A stretch of 64,000 bases of DNA. It comes from Bacteroidaceae bacterium. GTDB lineage: Bacteria; Bacteroidota; Bacteroidia; Bacteroidales; Bacteroidaceae. Position numbers and translations under genes: made by a program. Shown one piece after another: positions 28,301 to 36,741 of this stretch. Positions within the stretch are counted from its first letter, which is position 1. The number at the start of each line of letters is the position of its first letter. The stretch covers positions 21,119 through 85,118 of the forward strand of contig JAFXZK010000100.1 of NCBI GenBank assembly GCA_017541265.1, given 5' to 3'. A model generated the notes under the pieces. That model did no database searches. It was not told the DNA's origin and saw nothing but the letters and a program-made list of their open reading frames with translations.

Positions 28301-28356
28301 CTACGGCTTACCTCACCAGAGGCAAGAGCATCGTGGAAGAGCCGGAGAAGAAGTAA
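25312..28356 (+). CDS. secDF: Fused protein-export membrane protein SecDF
   Basis: 1014 residues combining SecD and SecF, as in Bacteroidetes. The first membrane helix is residues 9-27. The SecD signature GLDLKGGMNVILEV starts at Gly77. Large periplasmic P1 domains follow, then a six-helix SecD core (about 510-690, with GIAGMVLSLGMAVDANVLIYER). SecF starts near residue 690 and has FTGGRNFVVLF and the second core with AIGYSINDKVVVFDRIRE. The protein uses the proton gradient to pull preproteins out of SecYEG. An unusual acidic, alanine-rich insert lies at about 263-308 in the P1 region. It has its own promoter and a downstream stem-loop. Confidence 0.97.
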   Translation: MQNKGFVKVFAVLLTLVCLFYLSFSVVTNHFESKAEALAQTEGQAAADRYLDSLLNNKVYCNVWTLKECREMGIGLGLDLKGGMNVILEVSVPDVVKALADHKEETDENFRKAVEQATKEAAASQNDFITLFIKDYKALEPNKALAELFATQQLRDKVTTKSTDKEVENVLRAEVKSAIDNSYNVLRTRIDRFGVVQPNIQALEGQEGRIMVEMPGVKEPERVRKLLQGSANLEFWETYNTQEIVPFLVNLDTKLASVLSGIKDETPADSVEAVAHTDELATEAPADTAKAAADLAAAVAETGDETPTSVSAADIEKAHKQHPLLSRLQLAQGAYGCVVGFASKRDMDDIDELLASPEAKEVLPSDLRLKWGVKGMGEGAYANVYELYAIKVTERNGRAPLEGDVVTDASDSYDQRGMPCVSMKMNVDGARRWAALTKANLKRSVAIVLDDNVYSAPTVQSEITGGNSEITGHFTAEDTRDLANVLKSGKMPAPAKIVSEEIVGPSLGAESIRQGIWSCVIAFVILMVYMITMYGFIPGMVANCALILNLFFTIGVLTSFQAALTMSGIAGMVLSLGMAVDANVLIYERTKEEMKAGKKVREALSAGYSNAFSAIFDSNLTSVITAIILYYFGTGPIRGFATTLLIGICVSFFTAVFLTRVVYTQVMEKDKWLGLTFRTAIGDKISFQNPAYKFMNAYKRSFTIFGVLAILSVVFMFTRGFSKSIDFTGGRNFVVLFENQVQPETVRGLLAEAFPESNTSAIALGTEGKTIRISTNYRIEEDGIEVDSEIEEKLFNTLKGGGLLAGDLTLENFINRDERAGGSIISSQKVGPSVAEDITYGAIWSVILAFIAIFVYIFIRFRNLSFSFGAITALFVDIILILGMYSMCWGWMPFSLEIDQTFIGAVLTAIGYSINDKVVVFDRIREFLHLHPKRDKQELFNTSLNSTLNRTINTSVSTFIVLAVIFCLGGASIRSFAFAMILGVVFGTLSSIFVAAPTAYLTRGKSIVEEPEKK

Positions 28357-28386
28357 TCACGAAAGCTTCTTACCTTTTTAATAATG

Positions 28387-28421
28387 AGTGCCGCAGCATT
28401 GCCAGTCAGTACTGCGGCACT
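28387..28421 (+). terminator. Stem-loop after secDF
   Basis: 10-bp stem AGTGCCGCAG / CTGCGGCACT followed by a short, interrupted T stretch (TTCTGATTAT). Confidence 0.65.
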
Positions 28422-28459
28422 TTCTGATTATAATACATTATATATAATATAAAGGAAAA

Positions 28460-30154
28460 ATGAGAAAGTATTATTCCCTTGCCGCACTTGCACTGGTGGC
28501 ATCCCTGTGTCTGCCGATGGATGCTCAAAGCCTCAAGCTGAAAGGCATCGGCCACAACAACCGCTACGACGACGGAGAGCAGATGACCTCGACCTACTTA
28601 GGATGGAACGCTGAACTGAAGAAGTCTATCTTCATCGTCGACAACGGCATCTATGCCATGAACTACGACGGCACAACGCTCGGCACCCCCTTCAAGGAGC
28701 CTCCTGTGGTAGCCTCTGAAATCAAAGGCAACAACGAAAAGGAGATTTGGGCCGACAACTTCAACATGATGTACGGCAACAGTGGCGCTGCATACATAAA
28801 CGGAAAACTGGTGACGGTGATGTCGCGCGACGAGCAGTCCACCACCGACGAGGAACTCTTTGCGGTGCGCGTCTGGGATGCAACCACAGGTGATCTCCTC
28901 TCCACGGAAATCAAACCGAAGAGCGCAACGCTGGAGAGCGCAGGCATGAGCTACAACCCCAAGGACGGCAAGGTCTATGGTCTCTTCTACATGACAGGGC
29001 AGAGCTTGCCCGACTATATCACCAGCGACCCAGACTACTTCGAGGACCAAGATGCCGACATGACCGACGGCGACGCTGGCTACTGTCTCTGCACCATCGA
29101 CCTCTCCACCATGAAGGTGACACCCATCACGCCAGGACTTTACTACTATAACTTCGTCACCTTCGCCATCAATAGCGAGGGACGAGCCTTTGCTATGACC
29201 AGTGGCGGTGCAAACGGCTACATTGACGAAGAAGGCAAGATGCGCAACATGGATGGCGAACTTACAGGCGCACAGCTTTGGGAGTTCGACCTCACGACTG
29301 GCCTGCTGAAAACCGTTGCCGTGGAAAAGTTTGACACGGACGGTGAGCCATACACCGACCAGGAGCCTCTTGTGCCTGCCACGGGCTATTGTTCGCAGTA
29401 TCGCCGTCAAGCAGCCTGCTTCGCGGGAAGCAATCCCAACAAAATGTATTGGGTGGGCTACTTCAACAGCGGCAAGGGCGTCAACAGCTGGGGGTCGTGG
29501 AGTTCACTCCCCGACAAAGAATGGCGCACCAACGGCAAGTACGACACAGCCCTCTACGAGATTGACGTCAACACGGGCGAGGCAACACGTCTGTCGAAGA
29601 TAACCAACCGCTGGATATTCTCTGCCCTCTGGATTGATGGTGACGACCCCAGCGATAATGCGGAGGTTGATCCCTTCAGTGGCGACGACACGCAGCCCAC
29701 CGACGGCAACTACATCGCCCTGCAACATGCCGAGAACGGCAGCATCTGGCAACAAGTGGAGATAGGCAAGCAATATACCTACTTCCTGCAACCCGCCGAG
29801 GGATGGAAGCTGCACAGCGTGACCTTCAACGACTACGAACTGACCATAGTGGACAACACTGTGACAACACCTGCAGTCGGTGCCGCCCTCAACAGGCTCA
29901 TCGTCACCTTCGAGGAAATGGACCCCACCATGATTCAGGAAATTGCACCCACCAAGCAGCCTAAAGTGCTCGGAACCAATGGTGGCCTGCACATCAGCAA
30001 CGCCACTGCCGGTGACATCCTTACTGTTTACGACATCAACGGAAACCTCGTTCGCCAGCAGAAGCTTAACGCCACCGAAGCCGACATCACCCTCAACAGC
30101 AACGCCCTCTACATCGTCAAGGTCGGTGCAAAGGTGGTGAAAGTACGCCTCTAA
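28460..30154 (+). CDS. Secreted multi-repeat beta protein with sorting-like C-terminus
   Basis: 564 residues. A signal peptide (ends PMDAQ) leads a beta-rich body with propeller-like strand groups (GIYAMNYDGTTLG, LFAVRVWDATTGDLL, GYCLCTIDLSTMKVT, GAQLWEFDLTTGLLK, ALYEIDVNTGEATRL). Each group ends in a D-x-x-T-G type turn, consistent with a six- or seven-blade WD/PQQ-like propeller. Residues about 410-480 form another beta domain. The last 70 residues (ILTVYDINGNLVRQQKL ... ALYIVKVGAKVVKVRL) resemble type IX secretion signals. It is probably surface-exposed; ligand and role are unknown. Confidence 0.75.
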   Translation: MRKYYSLAALALVASLCLPMDAQSLKLKGIGHNNRYDDGEQMTSTYLGWNAELKKSIFIVDNGIYAMNYDGTTLGTPFKEPPVVASEIKGNNEKEIWADNFNMMYGNSGAAYINGKLVTVMSRDEQSTTDEELFAVRVWDATTGDLLSTEIKPKSATLESAGMSYNPKDGKVYGLFYMTGQSLPDYITSDPDYFEDQDADMTDGDAGYCLCTIDLSTMKVTPITPGLYYYNFVTFAINSEGRAFAMTSGGANGYIDEEGKMRNMDGELTGAQLWEFDLTTGLLKTVAVEKFDTDGEPYTDQEPLVPATGYCSQYRRQAACFAGSNPNKMYWVGYFNSGKGVNSWGSWSSLPDKEWRTNGKYDTALYEIDVNTGEATRLSKITNRWIFSALWIDGDDPSDNAEVDPFSGDDTQPTDGNYIALQHAENGSIWQQVEIGKQYTYFLQPAEGWKLHSVTFNDYELTIVDNTVTTPAVGAALNRLIVTFEEMDPTMIQEIAPTKQPKVLGTNGGLHISNATAGDILTVYDINGNLVRQQKLNATEADITLNSNALYIVKVGAKVVKVRL

Positions 30155-30198
30155 AGGCACTGCATCAGAAACCCCAATACTGACAAAAGCACAAAGCC

Positions 30199-31131
30199 AT
30201 GAGTCCCAACGAACTCAATGAACTGATGGAGCAGACGGTAGAGCGTCTCTCGAAGCCCGATGCCATGTATGGCCTTTTCTGCGAAACAGGCGACGGCGAC
30301 CCGCTTCCGTCCGCTCCGGCATTGGCCGAGATTGTCGACCTCTGCCGAGCCATCCTTTTCCCCGGCTTCTATGGGAAATCGACGTTAAGCAGCAAGACGG
30401 TTGCCTATCACATCGGCGTCAATCTGGACCGTCTCAGCCATCTGCTCACACAGCAAGTGATAGCCGGGCTGTGCTTCCAGAAGGAAACAACGAGTAACAG
30501 TCGATGTGAGCTGACAGAGAATGCACAGGCCATTGTGGCTGAGTTCATCACCCGTCTGCCGGAGCTGCGCCGCATCCTTGCCACGGATGTCGAGGCGACC
30601 TACAACGGCGACCCTGCAGCTGAGTCCTACAGCGAAATCATCAGCTGCTATCCTGTCATCAAGGCCATCACGGGCTATCGCATCGCCCACGAGCTGCTGT
30701 TGCTGGGCGTGCCTCTCATTCCGCGCATCATCACGGAGATGGCGCACAGCGAGACAGGCATCGACATTCACCCAGGCGCACAGATAGGGCATCACTTCAC
30801 CATCGACCACGGCACAGGTGTCGTCATCGGTGCGACATGCATCATCGGCAACTATGTGAAGCTGTACCAGGGCGTCACGCTTGGCGCGAAGAGCTTCCCC
30901 CTCGACGACAACGGCAACCCCATCAAGGGCATTCCACGTCATCCCATCCTCGAGGACAATGTCATTGTCTATAGTAATGCCACAGTGCTCGGTCACATCA
31001 CCATCGCCAAAGGTACTGTCATCGGTGGCAACATCTGGGTAACGGAAAGCACACAGCCCGGCGAACAACTGATACAGGCAAAGAAGCGCAAGAGCCATGT
31101 GGTAAGGCCGGAGGACTGGGGGGGACTGTGA
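30199..31131 (+). CDS. cysE: Serine O-acetyltransferase
   Basis: 310 residues. The N-terminal helical domain (1-165) is followed by a left-handed beta-helix of hexapeptide repeats (from about 188: IDIHPGAQIGHHFTIDHGTG, VVIGATCIIGNYVKLYQGVT). His164, His183, Asp189, His191 and His204 are candidates for the serine/acetyl-CoA active site. It makes O-acetylserine for cysteine synthesis. The long N-terminus fits the Bacteroidales version of the enzyme. It lies 44 bp behind the secreted propeller protein but is functionally unrelated. Confidence 0.92.
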   Translation: MSPNELNELMEQTVERLSKPDAMYGLFCETGDGDPLPSAPALAEIVDLCRAILFPGFYGKSTLSSKTVAYHIGVNLDRLSHLLTQQVIAGLCFQKETTSNSRCELTENAQAIVAEFITRLPELRRILATDVEATYNGDPAAESYSEIISCYPVIKAITGYRIAHELLLLGVPLIPRIITEMAHSETGIDIHPGAQIGHHFTIDHGTGVVIGATCIIGNYVKLYQGVTLGAKSFPLDDNGNPIKGIPRHPILEDNVIVYSNATVLGHITIAKGTVIGGNIWVTESTQPGEQLIQAKKRKSHVVRPEDWGGL

Positions 31132-31179
31132 TAGTTCATAGTTCATAGTTCATAATTCATAGTTAAGAATTAAGAGTTC
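31131..31179. repeat. Heptamer tandem array (ATAGTTC type)
   Basis: Seven 7-bp copies, the first three perfect (ATAGTTC) and the later ones decaying. The reverse complement heptamer GAACTAT forms the array at 48444. Confidence 0.85.
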
Positions 31180-31195
31180 TCCATTCCACCGTTTT

Positions 31196-31304
31196 GGCGG
31201 ATTTGCAATCCGCCAGTATTGAGTATAAGCATTTGTAATGCGAAATAAGATTTGCGGGATTAAAAATCCCTATACTTAATTCGGTCGGATTGCAAATCCG
31301 CCCG
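31196..31304. repeat. Four-hairpin dispersed element, copy 1
   Basis: Four small palindromes in order: GGCGGATTTGCAATCCGCC (31196), GCATTTGTAATGC (31229), GGGATTAAAAATCCC (31256) and CGGATTGCAAATCCG (31286). The same set occurs inverted at 51307-51414. REP/BIME-like in style; no coding potential was recognised. Confidence 0.85.
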
Positions 31305-31329
31305 AACAACAGCAAAGCAAAGATACAAC

Positions 31330-32859
31330 ATGACTAATCCCAATTGGCAGACTCCCGCCACGAAGCAAGGAGAAGAGTTTGAAATGATTGCCAAGACCTT
31401 CCAAGGCTTGGAGACAGTATTGGCAACCGAGCTTATCGACCTTGGTGCCAACAACATACAGTTAGGCCGCCGCATGGTCAGCTTCACGGGCAACAAGGAA
31501 CTGCTCTACCGTGCCAACTTCCAGCTGCGCACGGCCATCCGCATCCTCATGCCCATCAAGCACTTCCGCGCCACCAGTGCAGACGAGGTATATGATGCTG
31601 TGCAGGAGATTGACTGGACCAATTATCTGACCAACGATACGACCTTTGCCGTCGATAGCGTGGTGTTCAGCACAGAGTTCCGCCACTCGAAGTTCGTTGC
31701 CTACAAGGTGAAGGATGCCATCGTCGACCAGATGCGCGAGAAGACTGGCGAACGCCCAAACATCCAGATTACCAATCCCGACCTGCAGTTGCACATTCAC
31801 ATCGCAGAGTACGACTGCACGCTCTCCCTCGACACGAGCGGCGAGAGCCTGCACCGTCGCGGCTACAGGCAAGAGACCATCGAGGCACCACTGAACGAAG
31901 TCCTTGCCGCAGGCATCATCATGTTGACTGGCTGGAAGGGCGATTGCGACCTCATCGACCCGATGTGCGGCAGCGGCACCATCGCCATCGAAGCCGCCCT
32001 CATCGCCCGAGGCATCGCACCCGGCGTTTATCGCAAGGAGTATGCCTTTGAGAAGTGGCCAGACTTCGACCAGGAGCTTTTCGATGCCATCTACGAGGAC
32101 GACTCGCGGGAGCACGACTTCGACCACCACATCTATGGCTACGACATCAACCGTAATGCCGTTGCCATCGCCACAACCAACGTCAAGGCAGCAGGCCTGA
32201 GCAAGGAAATCACCATTGCACAACAGGACTTCGCCGACTTCAAGCAACCAGCAGAGAAGGCCATCATCATCACCAACCCGCCCTATGGCGAGCGCATCTC
32301 CGCACCTGACCTACTTGGCCTCTACAAGATGATTGGCTCGAAGTTCAAGCACGACTTTACAGGAAACGACGCCTGGGTGCTCAGCTACCGCGAGGAGTGC
32401 TTCGACCAAATAGGCCTGAAGCCGTCGCTCCGCACGCCGCTCTACAACGGCAGCCTCGAATGTGAGCTGCGCAAGTACCAGATGTTCAGCGGTAAGTTCA
32501 ACGAGATGCGTGCCGAGGGCGGCGACATCAAGACAGCCCAGGAGCGCCGCATGATGGCCGACCGCAAACGCTTCAAGCAGCACCGCGACTTCAAGGAGAA
32601 GCTCGAGGAAGACCCGCGCGACCGCTTCAAACGGAAGGAAGAGCGCGAGGACATCCGACGCAGCGACCGCAGAGACTTCAAGAGAGAGAATCGCAGAGAA
32701 GAGCACCGCGACTTCAAGCGAGACGATGACCGCAGAGAAGGACGCAAGGACTTCCGACGAGACGGTGACCGCCATGACTTCAAGCGAGGCGGCGACCGCA
32801 AAGAAGGACGCCGCGACTTCAGGCGAGACAACGGGAAACCCTATTCAAAGAAAAGATAA
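31330..32859 (+). CDS. THUMP-domain 23S rRNA methyltransferase (RlmL-type) with basic repeat tail
   Basis: 509 residues. The N-terminal THUMP region (about 19-170, FQGLETVLATELIDLGA) is followed by a Rossmann methyltransferase with DPMCGSGTIAIEA (about 210-220) and the catalytic TNPPYGER (315-322), typical of N2-guanine methylases of 23S rRNA. The start could also be Met19 (31384). From about residue 410 the enzyme ends in a 100-residue arginine/aspartate tail with repeated RRDFKR / HRDFKR units, encoded by a degenerate DNA repeat. Such a tail probably binds RNA. The next gene is dipeptidyl peptidase IV. Confidence 0.92.
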   Translation: MTNPNWQTPATKQGEEFEMIAKTFQGLETVLATELIDLGANNIQLGRRMVSFTGNKELLYRANFQLRTAIRILMPIKHFRATSADEVYDAVQEIDWTNYLTNDTTFAVDSVVFSTEFRHSKFVAYKVKDAIVDQMREKTGERPNIQITNPDLQLHIHIAEYDCTLSLDTSGESLHRRGYRQETIEAPLNEVLAAGIIMLTGWKGDCDLIDPMCGSGTIAIEAALIARGIAPGVYRKEYAFEKWPDFDQELFDAIYEDDSREHDFDHHIYGYDINRNAVAIATTNVKAAGLSKEITIAQQDFADFKQPAEKAIIITNPPYGERISAPDLLGLYKMIGSKFKHDFTGNDAWVLSYREECFDQIGLKPSLRTPLYNGSLECELRKYQMFSGKFNEMRAEGGDIKTAQERRMMADRKRFKQHRDFKEKLEEDPRDRFKRKEEREDIRRSDRRDFKRENRREEHRDFKRDDDRREGRKDFRRDGDRHDFKRGGDRKEGRRDFRRDNGKPYSKKR

Positions 32860-32861
32860 TC

Positions 32862-32906
32862 GTCATCACGTTATACCGTTATTACGTTATTACGACAACG
32901 GCCATT
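32862..32906. repeat. Octamer tandem array (TTATTACG type)
   Basis: Five 8-bp copies (TCATCACG, TTATACCG, TTATTACG twice, ACAACGGC) between the methyltransferase and dipeptidyl peptidase genes. Confidence 0.8.
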
Positions 32907-32925
32907 AAAACAACCCCATCATCCA

Positions 32926-34926
32926 ATGAAGATTCAAATCCTTTCGCTCCTTATGTTCATACAGGCAGGTTCACTCATGGCACAGAAGCTCTTCACGCTC
33001 GAGGAGCTGAACTTCGGCGGCAAGAACGCCTCGCAGTTCTCGCCCGAGCGCTGGAAGCTGCGCTGGGAGGGCGACCGCCTCATCGATGCCGACAAGAAGC
33101 CAGCCATCACCATCGACCGCACCACAGGCAAAGCCATCGAAGGCTCCGAGGCTCCCGAAGCCCCCGAAGCCCGCAAGCCCCGCGAGGGTGAGCTGGAATA
33201 CTGCCCAGCCTCCGGCGCCGTTGCCTACTCGAAGGACAACAACCTCTGGGTTGCTACTGCCGACGGCACCGAGCACCAGCTGTCCGCCGACGGCTCACGC
33301 GAAATCGTCTATGGCAAGAGTGTTCACCGCGACGAGTTCGGCATCTACAAGGGAACCTTCTGGAGCGAGGACGGGCAGCAGCTCGCCTTCTACCGCATGG
33401 ACCAGAGCATGGTGGCGGACTATCCGCAGGTCAACACCTTCGAGCGTGAGGCGACGCTTACGCCGGACAAGTACCCGATGGCAGGCATGACGTCGCACAA
33501 AGTGACTGTCGGCATCTTCTCCTTGCAAACAGGAAAGACCATCTACCTCGACTTCGGCGACCCCACCGACCGCTACTTCACCAACATCGCCTGGGCACCC
33601 GACGGCAGGACACTCTACCTCTATGAGGTCAACCGCGACCAGAACCATACGACGCTCGACGCCTACGACACAGCAACGGGGCGTAAGATAAAGACCCTTC
33701 GCGAGGAAAGCTCGGACAAGTATGTCGAACCCCTCCACCCTATCACATTCTTGCCTTGGGACAGCACGAAGTTCATCTACTGGAGCTGGAAGGACGGCTA
33801 CAAGCACCTCTACCTCATGGACATCGATGGCAATGAACTCGGTCAGCTGACCAGCGGCAAATGGGTCGTTAAGGAGCTTGTCGGCTTCTGCCCCGCCACG
33901 AAAAGCGCCATCATCATCACTAAGGAGGCTGGCGACCTACAGCGCAACATCTACCGTCTCGACCTGAAGACGAAGAAGCGCACCCTGCTCGACAACGGGC
34001 GCGGCTGCCACTCCGCAAAGCTCTCTGCCGACGGGCGTTACCTCATCGACACTTGGCAGGAGCCTAACGTGCCGCGTGCCTGCGCCGTGACCGACACCAA
34101 GACGGGCAAGCAGACCTTGCTCCGCACGGCCAAGGACCCGTGGGAAGGCTGGTACCAGCCCATCTTCGAGCAAGGCACCATCCTCGCCGCCGACGGCCAG
34201 ACGACGCTCTACTGGCGCATGGTGAAGCCCATGGACTTCGACCCGACGAAGAAGTACCCGACCGTCATCTACGTCTATGGCGGCCCGCACGCACATTGCG
34301 TCGAGGCATCGTGGCACTGGGGGTCGCGCTCCTGGGAAACCTATATGGCACAGAAGGGCTACATCCTTTTCATCCTCGACAACCGTGGCAGTGAGGACAG
34401 GGGCCGAGACTTCGAGCAAGCCACCTTCCGCCACCTCGGGCAGGAGGAGATGAAAGACCAGATGCAGGGCGTCGCGTTCCTGAAGACATTGCCTTACGTC
34501 GATAGCAGCAGGCTTGGTGTACACGGCTGGAGCTACGGCGGCTTCATGACCACATCACTGATGACCACCTACCCCGACGCCTTCAAGGTGGGCGTGGCAG
34601 GCGGACCCGTCATCGACTGGAAATGGTACGAGGTGATGTACGGTGAGCGCTACATGGACACGCCAGAGCAGAACCCCGAGGGCTACGAGCAGACGAGCTG
34701 CATCAACAAAGCCAAGAACCTGAAGGGCAAGCTGCAAATCATCATCGGCATGAACGACCCGACGTGCGTGCCTCAGCACAGCCTCCAGTTCCTCAACGCC
34801 TGTGCCGAGGCCGGCACGCAGCCCGACTTCTTCGTCTATCCCGGCGAGGGCCACAACATGGCAGGTCACAAGAGCGTCCATCTGCACGAGCGCATCACGC
34901 AATACTTCGAGGACTACCTGAAGTAA
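32926..34926 (+). CDS. Dipeptidyl peptidase IV family serine peptidase (S9B)
   Basis: 666 residues. A signal peptide ends SLMAQ, so it is periplasmic or surface-located. Residues about 20-400 form the N-terminal eight-blade propeller (DEFGIYKGTFWSEDGQQLAFYRMDQ). Residues about 410-666 are the alpha/beta hydrolase with the triad Ser536 (GWSYGG), Asp611 (MNDPTC) and His643 (GEGHNM). The enzyme removes X-Pro or X-Ala dipeptides and supports peptide catabolism. An EAPEAPEAR insert near residue 75 is the translation of a short 9-bp DNA repeat. An 8-bp A-rich array follows the stop. Confidence 0.95.
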   Translation: MKIQILSLLMFIQAGSLMAQKLFTLEELNFGGKNASQFSPERWKLRWEGDRLIDADKKPAITIDRTTGKAIEGSEAPEAPEARKPREGELEYCPASGAVAYSKDNNLWVATADGTEHQLSADGSREIVYGKSVHRDEFGIYKGTFWSEDGQQLAFYRMDQSMVADYPQVNTFEREATLTPDKYPMAGMTSHKVTVGIFSLQTGKTIYLDFGDPTDRYFTNIAWAPDGRTLYLYEVNRDQNHTTLDAYDTATGRKIKTLREESSDKYVEPLHPITFLPWDSTKFIYWSWKDGYKHLYLMDIDGNELGQLTSGKWVVKELVGFCPATKSAIIITKEAGDLQRNIYRLDLKTKKRTLLDNGRGCHSAKLSADGRYLIDTWQEPNVPRACAVTDTKTGKQTLLRTAKDPWEGWYQPIFEQGTILAADGQTTLYWRMVKPMDFDPTKKYPTVIYVYGGPHAHCVEASWHWGSRSWETYMAQKGYILFILDNRGSEDRGRDFEQATFRHLGQEEMKDQMQGVAFLKTLPYVDSSRLGVHGWSYGGFMTTSLMTTYPDAFKVGVAGGPVIDWKWYEVMYGERYMDTPEQNPEGYEQTSCINKAKNLKGKLQIIIGMNDPTCVPQHSLQFLNACAEAGTQPDFFVYPGEGHNMAGHKSVHLHERITQYFEDYLK

Positions 34927-34966
34927 AAGTAAAAAGGTGAAAAAGTTAAAAAGTAAAACGAAAAGG
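34925..34966. repeat. Octamer tandem array (A-rich, GTAAAAAG type)
   Basis: Four to five 8-bp copies (GTGAAAAA, GTTAAAAA, GTAAAACG) bridging the dipeptidyl peptidase stop and the kelch-AraC start. Confidence 0.7.
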
Positions 34967-34970
34967 GGTA

Positions 34971-36647
34971 ATGGCTCTTCGATTTTCGCTTCTTATTCTT
35001 CACTTCTCTCTCTTCACCTTTCATTCGGCTTTGGCTGGTGCTCAGACGACATGTCCCGTGGTGAAGATAGAGGCGGTGCGCCTGCCCGACCTGAATGTGC
35101 CGCGTGCCGGACACTCCGTGTTCGTGGTGAACGGCGAGCCAACGGTGGTGGGAGGTCATACCACCAGCTTTGTGCCGACAGCCACCGCTGAATACTTCCG
35201 CGACGGCAAGTGGCACCTCATGCAGACAGCCTATCCCCACGACCAAGGTTTCAGCGTGCCACTCTGTTCAGGCCAGGTTCTCATCGGCGGTGGTCATGCA
35301 GAGCCGCTTGGCATCGGGCACATCCATTCCGTCGAGATGTACGACGCTGCCACACATTCCCTTAAGGGATTCGGCTGCCTCGACACCAAACGGTGCTTTG
35401 CCAGCGCCACGGAGATAGACAGCGGGCGCGTGGTCATTGCAGGCAACTGGTTTAACGACACTCATGACATCGAGTTGTACGACGGACAGAAGTTCTTCCA
35501 CAGCGTGAAGCCTGCGGCGCAGAGGCGGGCACGGCCTCTTGTCCTGCGCATTGCAGAGGACGATGCCATCATCTTCGGCAGAGCGGACGACCACGCGAAC
35601 TTCCTTGACACGATTATTGTTGACCGGCTGAAGGGCGAACCTTTCAGCGTGCCGCTCTTCGACGAGTGGAGGCCCCTGACCTACTTGGAGGAAGCCGACA
35701 GCAGGAGCTTCTGCGTCGCTGGCGAAGGGCAGGACGCATACACCTATCTCCTGCCCGTGGAGAACAAGGACGGACAGATAGCCATCTGCCGCATCGCAGG
35801 CATGAAGTTCTCGCTGCTCCCCACCAACGGCAGCATACCAACAAGCTGCGAGGGCAGGCGCATCATCTACCGCTATTACCTAAACATCGACCATGAAGCC
35901 GGACGTGCCTATCTCTATGGTAGTGGCGACAACGACGGGCGGCTCTATGTGCTTGCCATCGATATTGCCACAAGCCCCGCCGACCTGACACTCTACTACA
36001 CAGAGCCAACGGAGCACCCCGTCTATGGCAGTCCCGTACTGACACCCGACGGCGACCTCTTGCTCACTGGTGGCATGGAGATATGCCCCGACTCCACCGT
36101 TGATAACTTCACGCCCCATGCCACCGTCCTCCTGCTACCCGTGGGGCACAACTCCCTCCCTTTAAGGGAGGGTTGGGGTGGGTCTTACACCTGGCTGTGG
36201 ACGGCCTTGACGCTACTGGCACTCACCGCCTTGTCTGTTCTGCTATGGCGGCGCAGGAAAGCAAAGACCGCAGAAGGGGTAAAGTCCAGTGATGCCATTA
36301 CTGGCACCGACACCGACGAGGCGCTGATGCAACGCATCTGCCAACTGATGGACAAAGAGCAACCTTACTTGAACAGCGAATTGAAGATAGCCGACATTGC
36401 CGGCAGCCTCGGCACCAACGTCTCGTACGTCTCTGCCTGCATCAACCGGCAGAAGGGTTGCTCGTTCAACCAGTTTGTAAACGGCTATCGCATCAACCAC
36501 GCCAAGAACCTGTTGCGTCGCAGTCCCGACAAGAAGATGTCCGAGGTGTGGGCGGCATCGGGCTTTGCCAACGAGACATCGTTCTTCCGCACCTTCAAGA
36601 CACTCACAGGCATGACGCCTACGGAGTGGAAAGCCCAAATCGACTGA
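34971..36647 (+). CDS. Membrane-anchored AraC-family regulator with extracytoplasmic kelch-like sensor
   Basis: 558 residues. Signal or first helix 1-23; a beta-propeller of kelch type at about 30-390 (AGHSVFVVNGEPTVVGGHTT, VLIGGGHAEP, RVVIAGNWFNDTHDIELYDG); a translated palindromic element at 394-405 (NSLPLREGWGGS); one membrane helix at 406-426; a basic stop-transfer (RRRK); and a cytosolic AraC-type helix-turn-helix at about 449-556 (IADIAGSLGTNVSYVSACIN, KMSEVWAASGFANETSFFRTF). This is a one-component sensor that joins an outside propeller to DNA binding. The propeller is clearly related to the C-terminal domain of the next gene product (shared GGHTTSFV). The neighbouring exported protein is therefore a probable target or partner. 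There is no kinase domain. Confidence 0.88.
   Translation: MALRFSLLILHFSLFTFHSALAGAQTTCPVVKIEAVRLPDLNVPRAGHSVFVVNGEPTVVGGHTTSFVPTATAEYFRDGKWHLMQTAYPHDQGFSVPLCSGQVLIGGGHAEPLGIGHIHSVEMYDAATHSLKGFGCLDTKRCFASATEIDSGRVVIAGNWFNDTHDIELYDGQKFFHSVKPAAQRRARPLVLRIAEDDAIIFGRADDHANFLDTIIVDRLKGEPFSVPLFDEWRPLTYLEEADSRSFCVAGEGQDAYTYLLPVENKDGQIAICRIAGMKFSLLPTNGSIPTSCEGRRIIYRYYLNIDHEAGRAYLYGSGDNDGRLYVLAIDIATSPADLTLYYTEPTEHPVYGSPVLTPDGDLLLTGGMEICPDSTVDNFTPHATVLLLPVGHNSLPLREGWGGSYTWLWTALTLLALTALSVLLWRRRKAKTAEGVKSSDAITGTDTDEALMQRICQLMDKEQPYLNSELKIADIAGSLGTNVSYVSACINRQKGCSFNQFVNGYRINHAKNLLRRSPDKKMSEVWAASGFANETSFFRTFKTLTGMTPTEWKAQID
36149..36188 (+). repeat. In-frame palindromic element, copy 2 (kelch-AraC regulator)
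   Basis: CTCCCTCCCTTTAAGGGAGG hairpin plus tail TTGGGGTGGGTCT, read as SLPLREGWGGS just outside the membrane helix. It is nearly identical to the second copy in the glycosyltransferase at 47162. Confidence 0.85.
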
Positions 36648-36707
36648 CAAAACATCAATTGTCAGTCGATTTTTTTGTATTGTAAGCCATCATGCCTGCA
36701 ATTTGTC

Positions 36708-36715
36708 TATCTTTG
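36708..36715 (+). promoter_or_regulatory. -7 promoter element of the GLUG/LRR/kelch gene
   Basis: TATCTTTG followed by CAAGC, 27 bp before the ATG at 36742. It lies inside the longer ORF from 36703, which supports the later start. Confidence 0.75.
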
Positions 36716-36741
36716 CAAGCAAATCCTTATACTTTTATATT

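Noticed and set aside
31311-31325. Minus-strand TATCTTTG-like promoter reading into the four-hairpin element
   Set aside because: A good match to the -7 consensus, but it is not present beside the second copy, so a dedicated RNA promoter is not supported.
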